This document shows positions 44,111 to 53,361 of a stretch of DNA of 64,000 bases, piece by piece. The notes beneath the pieces were generated by a model. That model saw only the letters and a list, made by a program, of their open reading frames with translations, did not search any database and was not told the DNA's origin. Numbering within the stretch: position 1 is the first letter of the stretch; every line of letters starts with the position of its first letter. The stretch comes from Nitrososphaeria archaeon (GTDB lineage: Archaea; Thermoproteota; Nitrososphaeria; Conexivisphaerales; DTJL01), in the NCBI GenBank assembly GCA_029775965.1, contig JARVJU010000001.1, positions 62,001-126,000 on the forward strand, written 5' to 3'. The position numbers and the translations under genes are program-made.

Positions 44111-46073
44111 GTCTAATATATTTTCGCGCTATCTCTTCTACCTGAGAAAGCGAGCCTGGATTGCTCACTGACCCTAAATTAATTGCATCTTCAGGCTTTT
44201 CCCCAAGCAGTATCTTCTTCACAGGTATCTCCAACTTTTTTCCGTTCAACGTCTTCGGTATATCATCAAGCACAAAGATATCATCCGGCAAAAACCTTGG
44301 AGAAACTTCCACTCTTATCTTCTGCCTTACTTTCTCCTTGAGAGAATCTGTTAAGTCTAATCCTGGCCTGAGAACTAAAAATAGAGGCATATAGGAAATT
44401 TGACCCAGTCCCTCTAGATCTACTACAAGGCTGTCCACTACTTCCGGAAGAGATTCCACAGCTCTGTAAATTTCACTACTACCAAGTCTTACCCCCATCT
44501 TCTTGATAGTCGCATCAGATCTGCCATATATTATGCATGTTCCCTTGCCTGTTATTTTTATCCAGTCTCCGTGTCTCCATACACCTGGGTAAAAAGAAAA
44601 GTAACTTTCAAAGTACTTCTTGCCATCCGGGTCATTCCAGAAGAAGACTGGCATTGATGGCATCGGTTCAGTTATTACAAGCTCTCCTACAGAATCAACT
44701 CTAGACTCGCCTTTTTCATCATAACTTTCGACTTTTGCTCCGAGGTATCTGCACTGTATTTCGCCAGGGTAAACTGGTAAGAGGTTACAGCCTCCAACAA
44801 AGGCTGTGCACATGTCTGTCCCACCGCTTATAGACGCAAGCCATACATCATCCTTCACATTCCTGTATACCCATTCGAAACCCTCCACGGATAATGGTGA
44901 ACCCGTAGACCCAATCCCGCGCAGTTTATCCAAGTTAAAGCTTTGCTTTGGCGAAATTGCAGCCTTCATACATGAATTTATATAAGCAGCACTCGTACCA
45001 AAAAAGGTAATTCCACTCTTCTCAGCAAATTCCCACAAAGAATTCATATCGGGGTGTGAAGGAGAGCCGTCGTAAAGAAGTATAGTGCTATTACCAAGCA
45101 AACCGCTAGCAAGGTAGTTCCACATCATCCACCCAGTTGAAGTGAACCAGAAGAACCTGTCTTTGGAAGAGATATCATTATGTAGCAAAACAGCTTTCAA
45201 ATGCTCGAGCAATATCCCGCCATGCGAATGCACTATAGCTTTAGGAAGACCAGTTGTACCTGAAGAGTAAAGTATCCAGATAGGATGCTCGAATTCTAGC
45301 TGGGTAAAGGACAATTTTTCTCTATTTTTTATAAAACTATCCCAAGCTTCATACCCTTTTACCTCAACTTCTGTGTTGGCATATGGGATCATAATGACCT
45401 TCTTCAGACTTGGCAAGGACTGTACCATCCTGGCTACATGTTCTGTCCTATCATACTTTTTTCCTGCATAAATGTAACCGTCCACAGTTACCAGAACTTT
45501 AGGTTCAATCTGGGAGAATCTATCCAGTGCGCTTGGAACACCAAAGTCAACAGAACAGCTAGACCAGATTGCTCCAAGGCTCGCAGTTGCCAAAAAAGCT
45601 ACCACAGCATGAGGTATGTTAGGCAGGTAAGCAGCAACTCTATCTCCCTCTCTGACACCTGCTTTTCTCAATCCTGCCGCAAACCCTTCGACTTCATCCT
45701 TCAGTTGTCTCCATAGCATCGACCTAGAGTATCCATCCTCTCTTCTGAACAGAATAGCCTCTTTTTCGGCATCATAGTTTTTGAAGACATTTTCCGCATA
45801 GTTAAGGCGAGACCCAACGAACCATTTGGCGCCGGGCATCTTTCTGGACAATAGAACTTTATCATAGTTTTGAGAAGACTTTATGTTGAAATATTCCCAT
45901 ATAGAAGACCAGAAATCCTCTATCCTGGTAACTGACCATTTCCAAAGCTCATTATTATCTCGAAATTCAATCTTATGCTCTGACTCAAGCCAATTCATAT
46001 AACGTTTCATTGACGACTTTTCAATAGTTTCATCAGAGGGCTCCCATAATGGTCTTCCATTTGTAGCTTGCAT
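44079..46073 (-). CDS. Acetoacetyl-CoA synthetase (acetoacetate-CoA ligase)
   Basis: An AMP-forming adenylate ligase. The N-terminal ACAS region (FWSSIWEYFNIKSSQNYDKVL, MPGAKWFVGSRLNYAENVF), the P-loop-like YSSGTTGLPKAIVHSHGG, and the C-terminal GRSDATIKKMGVRLGSSEIYRAVE and KTLNGKKLEIPVKKILLG are the class features; the overall pattern fits acetoacetyl-CoA synthetase better than acetyl-CoA synthetase. It activates acetoacetate or a related acid. 664 aa is the normal length. Confidence 0.85.
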   Translation of the reverse strand: MQATNGRPLWEPSDETIEKSSMKRYMNWLESEHKIEFRDNNELWKWSVTRIEDFWSSIWEYFNIKSSQNYDKVLLSRKMPGAKWFVGSRLNYAENVFKNYDAEKEAILFRREDGYSRSMLWRQLKDEVEGFAAGLRKAGVREGDRVAAYLPNIPHAVVAFLATASLGAIWSSCSVDFGVPSALDRFSQIEPKVLVTVDGYIYAGKKYDRTEHVARMVQSLPSLKKVIMIPYANTEVEVKGYEAWDSFIKNREKLSFTQLEFEHPIWILYSSGTTGLPKAIVHSHGGILLEHLKAVLLHNDISSKDRFFWFTSTGWMMWNYLASGLLGNSTILLYDGSPSHPDMNSLWEFAEKSGITFFGTSAAYINSCMKAAISPKQSFNLDKLRGIGSTGSPLSVEGFEWVYRNVKDDVWLASISGGTDMCTAFVGGCNLLPVYPGEIQCRYLGAKVESYDEKGESRVDSVGELVITEPMPSMPVFFWNDPDGKKYFESYFSFYPGVWRHGDWIKITGKGTCIIYGRSDATIKKMGVRLGSSEIYRAVESLPEVVDSLVVDLEGLGQISYMPLFLVLRPGLDLTDSLKEKVRQKIRVEVSPRFLPDDIFVLDDIPKTLNGKKLEIPVKKILLGEKPEDAINLGSVSNPGSLSQVEEIARKYIRPKLLEGSGAR

Positions 46074-46409
46074 TATTATGATTTAGATTATCATGGTTTT
46101 TAACCGTTAGTATTGATTGATAGGTATGTTTTGACCCCATTTGCATGCTCATATAATTTGAAGCTGAAGAGCATTCTTTTGATATCTTATCTTATATGCC
46201 GAGAAATTAGCCTGATGATGTGTAGACAAAGCACAGTTAATCCAGTTTCTACATGTTAACCTGATTTCCTTTATCTCCTACAATAGATCTATTCCAGCTT
46301 TAGATATATCAAAGAATTTGCCCAAGCCTGTGTATTTTTCTTCACAATGCTCTTGCACCAAATAAAGGTCAAAAAATCTTTTATTGGAGCATCAAGATTA
46401 ATCCGAAAA
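46074..46409. other. Gene-free stretch before the LUD gene
   Basis: No gene or RNA was recognised. It probably contains promoters for the two divergent flanking genes; TCTTTTATTGG (about 46378-46388) is about 25 nt from ATG 46410. Confidence 0.45.
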
Positions 46410-47066
46410 ATGTCTGCAGGCTATGAATATATAGGTAATATACCAGAATATCTTGTGGCGAAATGGGGAAGCCTACCAGATGATAGTGCTATTGACAAAA
46501 CTGTACAGTCTTTACAGAAGAACTCGATAAAAGCGTACATCGCAAATGATAAGGAGGAAGCGAAGAATCTGGTCGCGAGTTTCATACCGAAAGGGGCAGA
46601 GGTCTGGACCTCCACATCAATCACTCTAAGAGAAACAGGTATTATGCAGCTACTTGACGAGAGCGGAGAATATATATCTATAAGAAAAAAGGTGTTTGCA
46701 ATATCAGACCCTGTCCAGAGGCTCAATGCCAGAAGAGCAACAGCAACAACAAAGTATGTGGTTGGAAGTGTCCATGCAGTTACCCAGGACGGTGTTGTCT
46801 TAATAGCCTCTATGACCGGAAGTCAGCTACCATATTATGCCTATAGCTCTGAAAACGTCATCTGGGTAGTTGGAGCTCAAAAGATAGTCCATAGCATTAA
46901 TGATGGCTTTAAGAGAATAGAGGAATATTGCGCTCCTCTTGAGGATTTGAGGGCTAAAAAGGAATCAGGCACTGGCACATCAATAAACAAGATACTGATA
47001 ATCAAGAAAGAGAATATAGCAGATAGGCTAAAAATGATCATTGTTAAAGAGAGGCTTGGTTTTTGA
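46410..47066 (+). CDS. LUD-domain (LutC/YkgG-like) protein
   Basis: Family members act in lactate/pyruvate metabolism, but the function of stand-alone archaeal LUD proteins is unclear. The pattern WTSTSITLRETGI, RRATATTKYVVGSVHAVTQDGVVLIAS and VIWVVGAQKIV is the LUD consensus. The ORF track starts at 46347; I prefer ATG 46410 (SAGYEYI) because the earlier part is weakly protein-like and a TATA-like box lies about 25 nt before 46410. Confidence 0.82.
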   Translation: MSAGYEYIGNIPEYLVAKWGSLPDDSAIDKTVQSLQKNSIKAYIANDKEEAKNLVASFIPKGAEVWTSTSITLRETGIMQLLDESGEYISIRKKVFAISDPVQRLNARRATATTKYVVGSVHAVTQDGVVLIASMTGSQLPYYAYSSENVIWVVGAQKIVHSINDGFKRIEEYCAPLEDLRAKKESGTGTSINKILIIKKENIADRLKMIIVKERLGF

Positions 47067-47077
47067 TCCAACCATCT

Positions 47078-48070
47078 CTACAATCTGTTTATCACTTCAT
47101 AAAGCCTGGCTATTTCTTCTGACTGTTTATCAACTACCAGATGCGTTAGAAGAAGTTCATCAATTCCATCTTCCAGTAAATGTGCAATGCTATCATGAAC
47201 AACCTCCTTCTTCCCCCATATAGTTAGAGAATTTGCCAATTCACGCTTGGACTTATCATCGATTAGATCATAGCCAGCCTCTCGAAACATATTCTTGTAA
47301 AATGGCATCTGTGCGTAGAAATGAACATTTTGCATGGCTGCTTCAAGAACTTTCCTCTCATCCTCACTCATTGCTATCATCATTTCAGCTATCAAAGGAG
47401 GCTGTTGCCTTTGTCCTTTTCTGGATCCTTTCTTCAAAGCTTCAATCGCCTTAGTCCTGAGGTAGCTGGGAGGGCACATCCATGAAATGGCCCCATCGGA
47501 TATTTCACCAGCCAGTTCAAACGACTTTGGACCAAGCGCCCCCATAAGTATGGGAACCATTGCAGTTTGCTGCATGGAGAAATTGACTCTGAAATGCCTG
47601 CCGGAGAAGTCTACCTTCCCTTTACTCAGTAGATCCTTCAGCAGGTTGACATATTCCTTTATGTAGCTAAGTGGTTCCTGCATAGATATACCATATCTTT
47701 CTTCAATGATCGGCCTGTGGCTCACGCCTACACCTAGCCTGAACCTCCCTGATGCAACATCGTTGATTGCAAGAACCTGCTGGGCAGTTACAACAGGATG
47801 CCTTGTGTAGATTTGTACTATTGAAGTCCCCAGTCTTATATTGTCGATTTGTCCCGCAACAGCAGCATAAAGTGTCAGCGTATCCCTAAAACCTGAACCT
47901 GAAGAGGTCATCCAGACCTGCCTGAATCCACCCATGGATGCATTCTTTATCTTCTCTGCAGCATCATGAACATTCTCTGCCCTAATGTTTATGCCTGTAC
48001 GTTCCCTCACAGGAAGACTTCTAACAATTGATGCATCAAGAAAGACATCAGCTGCAACTGGTTTATTCAT
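47078..48070 (-). CDS. F420-dependent LLM-class oxidoreductase
   Basis: Luciferase-like TIM-barrel enzyme. GFRQVWMTSSGSGFRD, IRLGTSIVQIYTRHPVVTAQQ and GRFRLGVGVSHRP follow the methylene-tetrahydromethanopterin reductase (Mer) and F420-dependent oxidoreductase pattern. The 330-aa length is typical. Whether it is Mer itself or a relative cannot be told from sequence alone. It converges with the LUD gene after an 11-nt gap. Confidence 0.85.
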   Translation of the reverse strand: MNKPVAADVFLDASIVRSLPVRERTGINIRAENVHDAAEKIKNASMGGFRQVWMTSSGSGFRDTLTLYAAVAGQIDNIRLGTSIVQIYTRHPVVTAQQVLAINDVASGRFRLGVGVSHRPIIEERYGISMQEPLSYIKEYVNLLKDLLSKGKVDFSGRHFRVNFSMQQTAMVPILMGALGPKSFELAGEISDGAISWMCPPSYLRTKAIEALKKGSRKGQRQQPPLIAEMMIAMSEDERKVLEAAMQNVHFYAQMPFYKNMFREAGYDLIDDKSKRELANSLTIWGKKEVVHDSIAHLLEDGIDELLLTHLVVDKQSEEIARLYEVINRL

Positions 48071-48270
48071 TACAAAATTAACAATTAATACACTTTATAT
48101 CGGTTACGCCAGAAAGATGAACCAGAATCTGGGAATAAATGATATGATCTTTCAGAATTGGCATTAAACTGAACATGCATGGCGCTAGAGATAAGCCATC
48201 TACTTTGTTAATATCCATACAGCCCTGCAGATACCATGGTTAAATACAGTTCTATCTCGAGGCATTATGC

Positions 48271-49635
48271 ATGCCAAAGTATACTGTGCTAGCTATAACA
48301 ACTCTTGGAGCACTTATGACATCGCTCGATTCGACTATTGTGTACTTGGCAGTGCCTGCTATGCAAAAATACTTCACCGCAGGAATAGCCTACCTTACTT
48401 TGGTGATAGTAGCATACCTCATTTCTACTACCTCAACGATGATACCTAGTGGCAGCCTTGCGACTAAATTTGGAAAGAAGAATATTTACATCATAGGTTT
48501 TATCATATTTACCCTTTCATCCTTATTGATAGCTGTTTCACCTAATATAATCTCCGCAATTCTCTTTCGTGCCATTGAAGGAGTGGGCGCAGGCATAATG
48601 GGGACGGTTGGAATCCCCATACTGCTTGCTGTATTTCCACAAAATGAGCACGGCAGAGCAATAGGTATAAATTCCATAGCCTGGTCTATAGGGGCTCTTC
48701 TTGGACCTGTATTGGGTGGAATACTTGTAACCTTTGATTGGCGGTATATATTCTTGATCAACGTACCGATAGGAGTAATTGCAGGTACACTTGGTTATTA
48801 TGTAATACCTGGAGATACGGGAAACCTGACCACAAAGGTAAGTATAAAAAATATGGCAGGGTTTCTTTCGCTCATAGTGCCACTAACAGTCGGTATATCC
48901 TTTCTCAATTATTACTGGTTATTAGCTTCTCTAGCTATGGCTCCTTTTTTTGTTCTTTCTCAAAGGGGTGAAACATTGATTCCAACAAAACTACTCATGA
49001 AAAGAAGCTATATTGTTTTGCTGATATCCACATCGCTTCAAGCACTTTCCTTCTTTGCAGTAAGCTATGCTTTGAGCATATACCTGCAGAGTGACATAGG
49101 TCTCATACCCTTGGTAACTGGTATAGTGTTGGCAGCTAACCCTATAGCTTCCTTGGTTACGAGCCCCTTGAGCGGATATCTTTTTGACAGAACTCGCAGA
49201 GGTTCTGAAATAATGCTTGCAGGTCTCTTGGTACAGGGTTCTTCTATCCTTATTCTTGCGTATATGATACAAAATATTTCTGTTGTATATATCTTCGCCA
49301 TTCTGTTTGTATCAGGCATAGGTGGTACTCTGTTCTGGACCTCCTCTACAGTGCTTGCCATGAATGCTGGAGGTGAGAGCAACAGGTCTATAGCTAGCGG
49401 TACCATATTTACACTGAGGAATATAGCTCTAGTCATAGGGCTGACAAGTTTTCCGTTATTCATAGCAGGCTCTGGCGGTGGGATCGCATCCATCTTAACC
49501 TTCCAGACAGATGCAAACATATTTTTAGCAGTGAAGTATTATCTCATAGCCATAGCACTGCTTTCCTATATTTCTCTTGGTTTCACTTTCTTGTACAGAA
49601 TTATAGAACGAATTGAAAATAAGCAAGATAGTTAA
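48271..49635 (+). CDS. MFS exporter, DHA2/EmrB-like (14-TM)
   Basis: 454 aa with about 13-14 helices. LMTSLDSTIVYLAVPAMQKYF and TKFGKKNIYIIG fit the DHA2 motifs. It is the fourth MFS gene in the window and the second of this subfamily, but no PadR regulator is adjacent here. Substrate unknown. The gene 3' of it starts 21 nt later on the same strand. Confidence 0.86.
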   Translation: MPKYTVLAITTLGALMTSLDSTIVYLAVPAMQKYFTAGIAYLTLVIVAYLISTTSTMIPSGSLATKFGKKNIYIIGFIIFTLSSLLIAVSPNIISAILFRAIEGVGAGIMGTVGIPILLAVFPQNEHGRAIGINSIAWSIGALLGPVLGGILVTFDWRYIFLINVPIGVIAGTLGYYVIPGDTGNLTTKVSIKNMAGFLSLIVPLTVGISFLNYYWLLASLAMAPFFVLSQRGETLIPTKLLMKRSYIVLLISTSLQALSFFAVSYALSIYLQSDIGLIPLVTGIVLAANPIASLVTSPLSGYLFDRTRRGSEIMLAGLLVQGSSILILAYMIQNISVVYIFAILFVSGIGGTLFWTSSTVLAMNAGGESNRSIASGTIFTLRNIALVIGLTSFPLFIAGSGGGIASILTFQTDANIFLAVKYYLIAIALLSYISLGFTFLYRIIERIENKQDS

Positions 49636-49656
49636 AAAGTCAGAAAAACTTATTGA

Positions 49657-50094
49657 ATGCTGTATTGGATTAAAAGCCCCATGATAAATGAGGAGTTTAT
49701 CCGGAGCGTGTTTAACATACCATTAAAATGCTTTGGGCACTGTGATAAGGAAGCATCATTAAGGTTTGTGAACAGCAAAACTTTGACAGCATGCGTAACC
49801 TGTCCAGATGGTTACGTGTCCAGGGTTATAATGTACGATGCTGAGATAGCTGATATAAAGAATTTTCTGCATTCTGTTGGCGTCGATGCAAAGGATCAGG
49901 AGCTGCGTGTAGCTACAAGGCACCCATGGGACCTAGCTACCGATGCGACACTGCGAGAAGTATACTGGACGCAGAATTACAGGCGAAGCTCCGATGGAAA
50001 TCCACAGTCTCTTTTTATATGCTCTAAATGTTCCAATTTCTTCATGCAACCACTGCATTCAGGCAGCAGAGTTTGCGGAAACTGCTCAAACTAG
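49657..50094 (+). CDS. Hypothetical protein with C-terminal zinc ribbon
   Basis: 145 aa. The C-terminus has CSKCSNFF and CGNCSN, a CxxC...CxxC zinc ribbon; the N-terminal region has three further cysteines (KCFGHC, CVTC). No family was recognised. It converges with the thiol-disulfide gene, overlapping by 4 nt. Confidence 0.65.
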   Translation: MLYWIKSPMINEEFIRSVFNIPLKCFGHCDKEASLRFVNSKTLTACVTCPDGYVSRVIMYDAEIADIKNFLHSVGVDAKDQELRVATRHPWDLATDATLREVYWTQNYRRSSDGNPQSLFICSKCSNFFMQPLHSGSRVCGNCSN

Positions 50095-50435
50095 TTAGAT
50101 ACTTCAGCCTTTAGCTTTTCAAATAATTCTCCGTTGACTATATTTTCAACAGCCCTTTTGGTATACTGAACACCTTCAGAATATCCTGTCAGTATGTGCT
50201 TGAAGCTTCCATCCTCATATTCCAGGAATACCTGAGGTATGATATAATCCTCAGACCAGTCTCCGTACTTCCTTACAAGTTCATCTGCCTTTTTGACTGC
50301 ATCGCTGTCTATATCGTATAGATTGCAAGGTATGCCAAGCTCAGAAGCCATCTTCTTCATAGGCTCTATTGTTGTGGGTACACAGTGAGGACACCATTTT
50401 GCATAAACAACATGTATTGCCTTTGCCCTTACCAA
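50091..50435 (-). CDS. Glutaredoxin/thioredoxin-like protein
   Basis: 114 aa with the active site AKWCPHC near residue 14 (CxxC with Pro-His, more like glutaredoxin or protein disulfide isomerase), and a cis-proline in IIPQVFL. It probably reduces or isomerises disulfides. It lies just upstream of the GNAT fusion gene in opposite orientation relative to the zinc-ribbon gene. Confidence 0.85.
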   Translation of the reverse strand: MVRAKAIHVVYAKWCPHCVPTTIEPMKKMASELGIPCNLYDIDSDAVKKADELVRKYGDWSEDYIIPQVFLEYEDGSFKHILTGYSEGVQYTKRAVENIVNGELFEKLKAEVSN

Positions 50436-50471
50436 CTTTATCGTATCATGTATACACTAAATTGATATAAA

Positions 50472-51764
50472 TCATACGTCAAAATCAAGGCCTTGGCTCT
50501 GAAGGAATTCACCGAATTCATTGTCATCCACCCATTCTACCCTGAGATATTCTATCAACTCTTTGTCTGTCATCCCTATCCTTTTCGCTTCCTTGATAGT
50601 TATTCTGTACGCCTCAATCTCTGTGGGGCGTTTAAAATAGCTGTATCTTTCATCAAATAGTTCCATGCCAAGCATGAACTGCTTAACATGAACCAGCTCA
50701 TGTATTATGTCAAGGTAAATGTATCTTAGATCAGCTTTTCTCAGGTAAGGTAAACTGACATGAATGTAGCCTCTTTCATCATCTACATGCATATACCCGT
50801 CTCTTGGGTCTATCACCACTTTTATATCATTCAGAAGCTCTGTAAGCTTATCACCGAAGACCTCCTTCAGCACATCAACATTGCGAAAGTCTTCGAAGAC
50901 TTTTCTAAAATCGTGTATGCCGGGTTCAACATCTCTGTTTATCTTTACACCCAGCTCCGGTTCTTCTGTGGCAGCTTTGCGATAGTTGAAAGTGAAGCTC
51001 CTTCTGCTCTTCATTTCAGCAGCATCTCCCTTCGAATAAATATCCTTTCTGTAAACGGTTTCGAAACCGAGCTTCGTATAAAAAGCTTCAACAGAATCGC
51101 TGGCAAAGTTCTGCAGAATAAGTGTCTTACCCTTGTCCAGACTGTAATTGTATGCATACCTTATAACATCTCTAGCTATTCCTTTCATCCTGAATTGTGG
51201 TAGAACACCAACACAGTATGCTCCAACAAGTTTATCAGTTTCATAGAGAGCTGTAGTCGCAACAGGAAGGCCCTGCATTCGAGCGATGATGAATCTACTT
51301 CTGCTGTCTGATGTTGCTTTCTTTGCTGATTCCTTTACAGCATCTCTGAGCATAAGGTCATCGTAGAAGGATTGAAGATAGACTCTTGTCCATTCATTCA
51401 GGCCCTTATGGTTAATAGTGTACACTTCTGCTCCAGAAGAACCTTTTAGGTTTGGCTGTTTCATCTTCATGACAATCATCTCATCATTCTTAGTATAACC
51501 CGAAGACCCAAGCTGTTGATGTATATCTTTGAATTCAGCTGTATCTGGAACGAAATAAGATAGAATTATACCCTTTCGACCAAGATCTTCTTCGATTTTT
51601 TTGCAAACCTCAATGTCAAAAGGTTTTATGAATCCGAACCTGTTGAAGAGAGGTTCTGAGTATTCTTTTGATGTGAAAAGATAACAGTTCTTATCTTGCC
51701 ATTCCAGCCTCGCCCAGTAAGACCACCACCCTATTTCATTAGCTTCAAACTCTTCCAGACCCAA
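50472..51764 (-). CDS. GNAT acetyltransferase-metallopeptidase-like fusion
   Basis: Two parts. The N-terminal half (about 1-260) has a GNAT core: RMQGLPVATTALYETDKLVGAY, QFRMKGIARDVIRYAY (the R/Q-x-x-G-x-A acetyl-CoA loop) and a C-terminal LGFETVYRKDIY. The last 140 residues contain DIIHELVHVKQF (HExxH) about 25 residues before a conserved-looking glutamate (TEIEAYRI), which would complete a gluzincin-like zinc site. 430 aa. It overlaps the start-proximal end of cysS by 20 nt. I know no standard family with this exact pairing. Confidence 0.72.
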   Translation of the reverse strand: MGLEEFEANEIGWWSYWARLEWQDKNCYLFTSKEYSEPLFNRFGFIKPFDIEVCKKIEEDLGRKGIILSYFVPDTAEFKDIHQQLGSSGYTKNDEMIVMKMKQPNLKGSSGAEVYTINHKGLNEWTRVYLQSFYDDLMLRDAVKESAKKATSDSRSRFIIARMQGLPVATTALYETDKLVGAYCVGVLPQFRMKGIARDVIRYAYNYSLDKGKTLILQNFASDSVEAFYTKLGFETVYRKDIYSKGDAAEMKSRRSFTFNYRKAATEEPELGVKINRDVEPGIHDFRKVFEDFRNVDVLKEVFGDKLTELLNDIKVVIDPRDGYMHVDDERGYIHVSLPYLRKADLRYIYLDIIHELVHVKQFMLGMELFDERYSYFKRPTEIEAYRITIKEAKRIGMTDKELIEYLRVEWVDDNEFGEFLQSQGLDFDV

Positions 51765-52947
51765 CTAGGTCCACCCCAAGAACACTGGATACTTCGGACA
51801 AAAATCGCTTCATATCGTTTTTAGTATACGGTATACCAAAAGCAGTCTCTGTAGTGAAAATCTTCCTTATCATGCTTGCTGATCCATAGATATCCATATC
51901 ATTATCTAGAAAACCATAGAAAAGCTGAAGGAGCTTGGAAACTGTAGAAGCATCGCTCTTCTTCTCATCGTATGGTGATATAATATCTACCATTCTCTCA
52001 TACTCTTCTTTTACCATTGCAAGTTGATCTTCCTTGTAGTTCATATCGTCTCTGTAGCGTCCACTCATCATGTAGAGTCTGAGCGAGTCCACTCCGTACT
52101 TCCTGGCAGCGTTTCTTGCATAGATTATGTTTCCTTCGGATTTTGACATCTTCTTCCCATCTATCTTTACCAAGCCGCAGTGTATCCAGTACTTTACGAA
52201 AGGTCTTATACCTGTTATAGCTTCAGCTTGAGCGATCTCTGCCTCATGGTGAGGGTAGATAAGCTCATATGCTCCACCATGTATATCGTATTGGGCCCCA
52301 AACATGCTTATCGTCACCGCAGTATCTTGAATATGCCAGCCAGGCCAGCCTGAACCCCAAGGGCTTTCGTATGCCAATTCCTCCCTTGGTGCTCTTCTCC
52401 AGAGTGCAAAGTCCAGAAGGTCCTTCTTCCCTTCTGCCAGTTCAACAGGCCGCAAACGTAACCTGGAGCGACTTTCATGCGAAAGCTCTCCAAAATGTTT
52501 TGACCTGTTTGTGTCGAAATATATTATTCCGTCGCTTGTATAGGCATAACCTTTTTTCAAAAGTATTGATGTTTGCTCTATCATTTCATTTACATAATTG
52601 GAAACCTTTATGAAAGAGTTCACACTTTTTATCCTCAAAACACCAAAATCCTCCAGATAATTCGAAATTTGTCTATTGACAAAATCAGGAAGCGACATGT
52701 TCGTATCGTCGGAAGCATCAACAAGGCTTTCGTCTATGTCAGTAACATTCATTATGAAGTTGACCCGAAACCCGATTCTTTCCAGATATCTGCTTAGTAT
52801 GTCATAAAATATATAGGTCCTCGCATGGCCAATGTGCATAAGGTCTTGCACTGTAGGACCGCAGCAGAACATATTAACAGCAGGTGCCTTTAAGGGCTCA
52901 AATCTTTCTTTGTTTCCAGTCAATGTGTTGTAAACGTAAAGAGTCAT
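51745..52947 (-). CDS. cysS: Cysteinyl-tRNA synthetase, short form
   Basis: Class Ia aminoacyl-tRNA synthetase. CCGPTVQ near residue 28, HIGHARTYI as the HIGH motif, KMSKSEGNI as KMSKS, and PHHEAEIAQ supply the expected motifs. At 400 aa it is shorter than typical CysRS (about 460-480), lacking most of the C-terminal anticodon-binding region. In PGWHIQDTAV an Asp stands where most CysRS have the zinc ligand Cys. The gene is divergent from the 52997 ORF. Assignment to tRNA-Cys charging is likely but the truncation needs care. Confidence 0.85.
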   Translation of the reverse strand: MTLYVYNTLTGNKERFEPLKAPAVNMFCCGPTVQDLMHIGHARTYIFYDILSRYLERIGFRVNFIMNVTDIDESLVDASDDTNMSLPDFVNRQISNYLEDFGVLRIKSVNSFIKVSNYVNEMIEQTSILLKKGYAYTSDGIIYFDTNRSKHFGELSHESRSRLRLRPVELAEGKKDLLDFALWRRAPREELAYESPWGSGWPGWHIQDTAVTISMFGAQYDIHGGAYELIYPHHEAEIAQAEAITGIRPFVKYWIHCGLVKIDGKKMSKSEGNIIYARNAARKYGVDSLRLYMMSGRYRDDMNYKEDQLAMVKEEYERMVDIISPYDEKKSDASTVSKLLQLFYGFLDNDMDIYGSASMIRKIFTTETAFGIPYTKNDMKRFLSEVSSVLGVDLVGSGRV

Positions 52948-52996
52948 GCCATTTCACCATATATACAGTTGTAATAGTTCTTGCGCTCCAAATGCC

Positions 52997-53359
52997 ATGT
53001 CCAAAAAAAGGTCAGATATAACTGATTCTTCGAAAAAGACTTATCAACAGCTAATTAAGAATAAAGACTTGATGGTTTACGAAGAAAGAATAGCAACTCT
53101 CGAAGAGCTGCTTAGAGAGGTCAAGATTATGGACAGTGATGCTGGAATAAGGATAGATGCAGATTACAAGGGTGAAGATGCGTTTATCTTTATAACAAGA
53201 TCCAGCCCCGGATTTGCTGTTGCTATTCATCGAAAGAAGAATGATGATGGTTTAGTCCCTGCAGAAAGAATCGAATTTATAAAAATCGATAATTATGAAA
53301 AACTGAGCGATTTTCTTTTGACAATTGTCAAAGAACCTCTTTTAGCATTCAAGTACTGA
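52997..53359 (+). CDS. Hypothetical protein, 120 aa
   Basis: From ATG 52997; the ORF track's earlier start (52946) would overlap cysS. The charged, helical N-terminus and a C-terminal alpha/beta part (GFAVAIHRKKNDDG) give no family match. The tail ends 2 nt before the convergent radical SAM gene. Confidence 0.6.
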   Translation: MSKKRSDITDSSKKTYQQLIKNKDLMVYEERIATLEELLREVKIMDSDAGIRIDADYKGEDAFIFITRSSPGFAVAIHRKKNDDGLVPAERIEFIKIDNYEKLSDFLLTIVKEPLLAFKY

Positions 53360-53361
53360 GC

